Shown one piece after another: positions 36,763-41,393 of a DNA stretch of 41,393 nucleotides (within the stretch, counting starts at the first letter, position 1; each line of letters opens with the position of its first letter). Source of the DNA: Patescibacteria group bacterium (GTDB lineage Bacteria; Patescibacteriota; Patescibacteriia; Magasanikbacterales; UBA922). The DNA is taken from contig JAQUAW010000009.1 of assembly GCA_028687045.1 (NCBI GenBank), positions 1 to 41,393 of the forward strand, written 5' to 3'. Below the pieces are notes generated by a model. That model saw only the letters and a program-made list of their open reading frames with translations. It made no database searches and was not told the DNA's origin. Made by a program: the position numbers and the translations under genes.

Positions 36763-38505
36763 ATGAAGACCCAGAAGTTCAACATCGTGGCCTTGGCGCT
36801 CTTCGCCATGGCCTTCTCGGCCGTGGGCGCCTCGTGCGTCGATGGCCAGGGTAACAACATCCCCGCGCAGAAGAGCGCGGGGCTCAACGCCGATGGGACC
36901 GGCCACGCGGACAACTGCGAGGCCAAGTTCAACCCGCCCTCCGTCGACCTCGGCGTCTCGTGCGTCGACTTCACCGACTGCCTCGACGTCGCGCCGACGC
37001 TCAAGTCGGGGGCTCCGGCTCCCGTGTTCTGCGTCCAGCAGAGCGATGTGGATGACTTCGGTTGGGATCAGGATCTGGTGGGCAGCTGTGCCGCCCAGGC
37101 CGATCTTGATGGAGACGGCGCGGGCGACGAGTGCGATGATGACGACGACGGCGATCTGATCGCCGACATCGACGACAACTGCCCGACGGTGCCCAACCAC
37201 GACCAGGCCGACAGCGACGACGACGGCGTGGGGGACGCCTGCCAGGACAGCGACGACGACGGCATCCTCGACATCGACGACAACTGCCCGGACGTCGCCA
37301 ACCACGACCAGGTGGACAGCGACGAGAACGGCATCGGTGACGCATGCGAAGACACCGACAACGACGGCATTCTCAACGTCGACGACAACTGTCCGACGAT
37401 CCCGAACGCGGATCAGGCTGACAGTGACGACGACGGCGTGGGGGACGTCTGCCAGGACACCGACGAGGACGGCATCCTCGACATCGACGACAACTGCCCG
37501 CTGGACTTCAACCCCGGCCAGCTCGACGCCGACGAGGACGGCATGGGCGACGCCTGCGATGACGACATCGACGGCGATGAGATCCTGAACGATGATGACA
37601 ACTGCCCGCTGGTCGCCAACCACGGCCAGCTCGACGCCGACGAGGACGGCATGGGCGACGCCTGCGATGACGACATCGACGGCGATGAGATCCTGAACGA
37701 TGATGACAACTGCCCGCTGGACTTCAACCCCGACCAGCTCGACGCCGACGAGGACGGCATGGGCGACGCCTGCGATGACGACATCGACGGCGATGAGATC
37801 CTGAACGATGATGACAACTGCCCGGAGATCCCGAACGCGGACCAGGCGGATCTCGACAACGACGGAATCGGGGACGTCTGTGACCCCGACTGTGACGGTG
37901 ACGGGGTCGAGGCCCCGTGCAACTACGACGCCGACGGTGACGGCTACAGCCCTCCCGCCGACTGCATGGAGGGTGAGGCCAGCGTCCATCCGGGCGCGAC
38001 CGAGCTCTGCAACGGCGTGGATGACGACTGCGACGGCGTGACCGACGAGGGCTGCCCGACGACGCCCGAGTGCACGACCGCCGCCGACTGCGACGACAAC
38101 AACCCGAGCACGAGCGACACCTGCGTCGACGGCGAGTGCGTGAACACGCAGCTCCCGCCCGCGGGCACGTGCGAGGTCGACGACGACTGCCTGGACAGCG
38201 AGGTCTGCATCGCCGGGACCTGCCGTACCAAGGCGCAGCCCGGGCAGTGCTCTCCCTTCGCCATCGAGGTGATCGGGGGCGAGCAGGACACCTACCTCGA
38301 GTGGTACTCGGCCACCAGCCCAGCGCCCACGCGCAACGGCCGGGTCGAGGACGGGACGTACCAGTCGCAGAACGGGGAGTGCTCCGTGGCGGCCTTCGAC
38401 TTTTCGGTCGACGGCTGCTACTGCCACACCGCGTTCGGAACGTCCCCCTGCGCCCAGCTCCCCAATTCGCCTGGGGTCTGGGGCTGCAGGCACAACCAGC
38501 AGTAG
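36763..38505 (+). CDS. GC-rich gene 4: secreted Ca-binding protein with thrombospondin type-3-like repeats and MopE-like Cys/Asp motifs
   Basis: DxDxDGxxDxxDNCP repeats; DADGDGYSPPADC...ELCNGVDDDCDGVTDEGC. Confidence 0.9.
   Translation: MKTQKFNIVALALFAMAFSAVGASCVDGQGNNIPAQKSAGLNADGTGHADNCEAKFNPPSVDLGVSCVDFTDCLDVAPTLKSGAPAPVFCVQQSDVDDFGWDQDLVGSCAAQADLDGDGAGDECDDDDDGDLIADIDDNCPTVPNHDQADSDDDGVGDACQDSDDDGILDIDDNCPDVANHDQVDSDENGIGDACEDTDNDGILNVDDNCPTIPNADQADSDDDGVGDVCQDTDEDGILDIDDNCPLDFNPGQLDADEDGMGDACDDDIDGDEILNDDDNCPLVANHGQLDADEDGMGDACDDDIDGDEILNDDDNCPLDFNPDQLDADEDGMGDACDDDIDGDEILNDDDNCPEIPNADQADLDNDGIGDVCDPDCDGDGVEAPCNYDADGDGYSPPADCMEGEASVHPGATELCNGVDDDCDGVTDEGCPTTPECTTAADCDDNNPSTSDTCVDGECVNTQLPPAGTCEVDDDCLDSEVCIAGTCRTKAQPGQCSPFAIEVIGGEQDTYLEWYSATSPAPTRNGRVEDGTYQSQNGECSVAAFDFSVDGCYCHTAFGTSPCAQLPNSPGVWGCRHNQQ
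37519..37830 (+). repeat. three near-identical 108-bp (36-aa) tandem repeats within gene 4
   Basis: cagctcgacgccgacgaggacggcatgggcgacgcctgcgatgacgacatcgacggcgatgagatcctgaacgatgatgacaactgcccg starting at 37519, 37627, 37735. Confidence 0.9.
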
Positions 38506-38512
38506 GTCGTCT

Positions 38513-38754
38513 ACTAGGTCGCATCTCGCAGACCTAGTCTCAATTTAGTGAACACACAGGACCCGCCCCGGCATTCCGCTGGGGGCGAGATCGGGTCCAC
38601 AACACGACAGTTCCGGGGGAGTATTCTGACTCCTCCGTCCGCAACCAGCGGTAAAGCTCAAAGTGGGTGAAGCTCAGACGTTCGTCACGGCGCGCTTCAT
38701 GTGCGTCCTGGCGACACCAACACCGGCTCTCGATACCTAACCGTACCGAGAGCC
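38513..38754 (+). ncRNA. GC-rich noncoding tail with serial hairpins
   Basis: ACTAGGTC/GACCTAGT; GGACCCGCCCC...GGGGGCGAGATCGGGTCC; GGAGT/ACTCC; GGCTCTCG/CGAGAGCC. Confidence 0.45.
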
Positions 38755-38804
38755 CACAACCTTTCTTCTTTAGACACTGATTACATTGATTAATAAAAGA
38801 TTAC

Positions 38805-38848
38805 ACTGATGTGATACTGATGTGATACTGATGTGATACTGATGTGAT
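38805..38848. repeat. 4 x 11-bp tandem repeat ACTGATGTGAT
   Basis: direct reading. Confidence 0.95.
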
Positions 38849-38920
38849 TGAGTGGTTAGAGGGTAGAGGTGATGAAAATAAAAGAAATCTCCATTTAATT
38901 TGGGGATTTTTTATTTATGT

Positions 38921-39113
38921 AAAATAATATTTTTTAATATTCGATTAATATTTTACGAATATTACGAAAGATATTATTACAAATATTATTGCGAATATTG
39001 AACGATGGTGGTTTTTAATATTCGTTTCATATTTGTTTCATATTTGGAAAATATTATCGAGTATATTATGACAGATATTAGACGAATATTATTGCGAATA
39101 TTTACAGATATTT
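38921..39113. repeat. phased ATATT array
   Basis: homologous to 40802-40992, both following an agaaatctcc...ggggatttttt terminator. Confidence 0.7.
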
Positions 39114-39139
39114 CATGTGGTATAGTAAACGTTGTCCAC

Positions 39140-39168
39140 TTGACAAAAGGCTTAAAAAATGGTATTCT
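39140..39168 (+). promoter_or_regulatory. promoter of predicted sRNA
   Basis: TTGACA-N17-TATTCT. Confidence 0.6.
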
Positions 39169-39174
39169 CTAATC

Positions 39175-39250
39175 AAAGGATAGTAAACCGTATAACTACG
39201 GGTTAACCATCTTCGCATATAAAATTCCGTTTAATACCGGAATTTTATTT
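39175..39250 (+). ncRNA. predicted small RNA with complementarity to the adjacent tRNA; ends in an intrinsic terminator
   Basis: promoter at 39140-39168; terminator AAAATTCCG tttaatac CGGAATTTT (39221-39246). Confidence 0.5.
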
Positions 39251-39290
39251 ATGTCAAATTTTGTGTTATAATTGTTGCCGGTGGACTAAA

Positions 39291-39364
39291 GGGCTCGTAG
39301 TTTAACGGTAAAATACTATCCTGCGAAGATGGGGTTGCGGGTTCGATTCCCGTCGAGTCCACCA
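39291..39364 (+). tRNA. tRNA with anticodon GCG (reads CGC/CGU, nominally Arg), encoded CCA
   Basis: GGGCTCG/CGAGTCC acceptor, CTATC-CTGCGAA-GATGG anticodon arm, GCGGG-TTCGATT-CCCGT T-arm. Confidence 0.85.
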
Positions 39365-39401
39365 CTAAAAGACTTCACTTATTTTTTAGTGGAGTTTTTT
39401 T
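39362..39401 (+). terminator. terminator of tRNA transcript
   Basis: CCACTAAAA...TTTTAGTGG then T-run. Confidence 0.7.
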
Positions 39402-39449
39402 GTTGTGATAAAATATCTGATCTATCTACCTGTTTTGCGAGGAGAAAAT

Positions 39450-39690
39450 AGATTATCAAATTACTAAATTATTACATTATTATTTTTTTATAAAGAATTA
39501 TTTAACAAATTAATTTTTGGAAAGACTTAAAACATTTTAAAAAGTTCCCTTCCCTCGTAGGGAAGGGGCAGGGTAGGGTCTTAACGGGATATTGTATATA
39601 AAATAGTTTTTATTTTTAACATTGACTGAGACCTCTCCCTGACCCTCTCCTACCAGGAGAGGGAACTTACAAAAAAAATTATATTTAAGT
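39450..39690. repeat. MITE-like element, second copy of the 19336-19655 family
   Basis: agttcccttccctcgtagggaaggggcagggtagggtcttaacgggatattg ... gagacctctccctgaccctctcctaccaggagagggaac. Confidence 0.65.
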
Positions 39691-39860
39691 TTTAGGGCTT
39701 ATTTATTTGCTAGTTAAACCATAAAAAACAACTATATATTATTTTAGTTATTAATATTATTGCTTCTATACATTTATTTTATATCTGCTATAATTTATTT
39801 AGTAAGGCTGCTTGTGTCACATTGCACTTGTGTTTTGTTTTTTTTAAATAAAATAATGTT

Positions 39861-39905
39861 TTTTAATATTCCGTTAATATTTGTTTCATATTTGATAAAT
39901 ATTTT
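39861..39905. repeat. short phased ATATT array
   Basis: tttaatattccgttaatatttgtttcatatttgataaatatt. Confidence 0.5.
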
Positions 39906-39991
39906 TGTTAACTTTGTACAACGATATATGTCTAGTAGATTTTTTATAAGAATGTTATAATTAAATTAGATTATTTTTTTAAATTATAAAT

Positions 39992-40747
39992 ATGGATAAA
40001 GTAGAATTATCACCGAGAGATAAATTGTTACAATTGCATGACTTAACTCCTGCAGAGAATAGAGAGCTAGTAGAGAAATTAGAAAATGCTTTGCAATCAG
40101 CCGGACAAGAATTTTCTCTAGATTATCTGCAAGCTGGAGAAATAAATATTGGCAATAAGATGATCAGATTTTCTTTTATGTTGAGTGGCGAAAGAGAAAA
40201 TAAAAATTGGCAAGAATATCTGTCCGAAGATTTGGCTGAGAGTATTGTGAGATCTTTGGAGAGAATCAAAAAAAGTAGTAATGATGAATTGTTTGTCGAT
40301 GAGATTGTCGTGACTGATGTCAATTTTGCTAATCCGCGTAGTGGTAAACCAGTCAATGGTGTGACTTTGACCAATATGGAAAATACCAGTCAAAATAGTA
40401 TTGTACTTTTTGTCAATGCTTTGTCTGATACAAATTATCGTGGAGAAATACCAGGTGTTTCACATTTGGAAGGAACTGTTACTCATGAATATGGTCATTG
40501 CTTGGACAATGCTTCTGGTGCAGATTTGCGTAAGATGTGGGTAGAGAGATTACCTTGGCAATATGACGAAGAGAGTGATACTTTTTCTTATAATGGCGAA
40601 CAACAAGATTTTGTGACCACTTATGCTGGTGTAAGTCCAACAGAAGACTTGGCGGAATCTTATGCCATTTATTTGCTGGATAAAGAACGTCTGGCTCGAG
40701 TAAGTCAGAAAAGGAAAGCATTTTTTGAAGCATTACTTGGTTCTTAA
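39992..40747 (+). CDS. putative zinc metallopeptidase-fold protein
   Basis: GTVTHEYGHCLDNASG motif and downstream EDLAESYAIYLLD. Confidence 0.7.
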   Translation: MDKVELSPRDKLLQLHDLTPAENRELVEKLENALQSAGQEFSLDYLQAGEINIGNKMIRFSFMLSGERENKNWQEYLSEDLAESIVRSLERIKKSSNDELFVDEIVVTDVNFANPRSGKPVNGVTLTNMENTSQNSIVLFVNALSDTNYRGEIPGVSHLEGTVTHEYGHCLDNASGADLRKMWVERLPWQYDEESDTFSYNGEQQDFVTTYAGVSPTEDLAESYAIYLLDKERLARVSQKRKAFFEALLGS

Positions 40748-40801
40748 TTTAAAAAATTATATAGAAATCTCCAGAAGTTGGGGATTTTTTGATTTATGTA
40801 A

Positions 40802-40992
40802 AATAATATTTGGTTAATATTTGGAAAATATTATCGCGTATATTATGACAGATATTAGACGAATATTATTATAAATATTACAACAAATATTATTGCGAAT
40901 ATTGAACAATGATGTTGATTAATATTTGTTTCATATTTGGTAAATATTATTTCAGATATTAGACGAATATTGACAGATATTAACAAATATTA
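40802..40992. repeat. phased ATATT array
   Basis: aatatttggttaatatttggaaaatattatcgcgtatattatgacagatattagacgaatatt... Confidence 0.7.
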
Positions 40993-41047
40993 CTTTATCA
41001 AAAACGCAGTTGTCTAAACAATGAAAATATGATAATATTTAAGCACT

Positions 41048-41393
41048 ATGTTAGACACTATTTTGTTATATTTACCCAACAATTTTTTCGGTCTTTTTTT
41101 GTTAGTCTTGATTTTTGTCTTGGCTTTTTTGTTGTTATTTCGTCTGAAAAAAAGTGAATGGATTATCTATTTTTTGCTGATTTGGTTTCCTCTTGAGAGT
41201 CTGATACTTATGTACACGCCGTTAGATTATTATGCCCAGGTCAAGTACATCCCAGAGATTATTATGTACGGTTTGGTTTTTGGGACTTGGCTTTCATTTA
41301 TTATTAGAGAACACAAATTTTTGCCTAAGCAACCACTCAATAAATGGCTAGTAGCTTTTGTGGTGGTGGCGCTTATTTCTTTGGCGCTTAATT
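41048..41393 (+). CDS. N-terminus of a polytopic membrane protein (possibly O-antigen ligase-like), truncated by window end
   Basis: MLDTILLYLPNNFFGLFLLVLIFVLAFLLLFRLKKSEWIIYFLLIWFPLESLILMYTPLDYYAQVKYIPEIIMYGLVFG; open to window end. Confidence 0.65.
   Translation, partial: MLDTILLYLPNNFFGLFLLVLIFVLAFLLLFRLKKSEWIIYFLLIWFPLESLILMYTPLDYYAQVKYIPEIIMYGLVFGTWLSFIIREHKFLPKQPLNKWLVAFVVVALISLALN

Noticed and set aside
37519-37830. Possible CRISPR-like repeat array
   Set aside because: In-frame 108-bp protein repeats without distinct spacers
36571-38493. 640-aa minus-strand ORF opposite the thrombospondin type-3-like gene
   Set aside because: Low-complexity Val/Ala/Arg-rich translation, an antisense artefact of GC-rich Asp repeats; the plus strand has signal peptide and recognisable motifs
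32936-38900. Simple assembly chimera of a GC-rich contig
   Set aside because: Not excluded, but less likely because AT-rich spacers with host-like promoters alternate with the GC-rich genes; needs read-level confirmation
39291-39364. Sense reassignment of CGC/CGU to alanine
   Set aside because: Conserved Arg positions in pyruvate kinase and PEP synthase use CGT/CGC, so wholesale recoding is not supported; only identity ambiguity is reported

Overview
Most of this window is AT-rich and looks like a Patescibacteria/CPR-type chromosome (inferred from gene content and style, not verified). Recognisable housekeeping genes: pyruvate kinase next to PEP synthase, trhO/yceA, type I asparaginase, infC-rpmI-rplT, ssrA (tmRNA)-smpB, tRNA-Asp(GTC), and a tRNA with anticodon GCG. 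Accessory content: an AbrB/RelE-type toxin-antitoxin pair, an ISXO2/IS1595-like insertion sequence sitting inside a palindromic MITE-like repeat, several more MITE-like repeats (two flank a DUF559 gene), and phased ATATT arrays. The most unusual part is ~32.9-38.9 kb. Four GC-rich genes for predicted membrane or secreted proteins lie in this AT-rich chromosome, separated by AT-rich spacers full of strong hairpins. Three of the genes have a 55-nt leader hairpin at a similar distance upstream; two of these share an identical 17-nt apical sequence. Two genes are followed by homologous branched 3' hairpins with a compensatory base-pair change. The inverted 9-mers CACCAGTAC/GTACTGGTG bracket these two genes. 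Just downstream lies a tRNA with anticodon GCG (CGC/CGU), a G3:U70 acceptor pair and a leader complementary to its own 3' end. It is preceded by a predicted small RNA with permuted complementarity to the tRNA. All structure calls were made by eye; no folding or database search was run.
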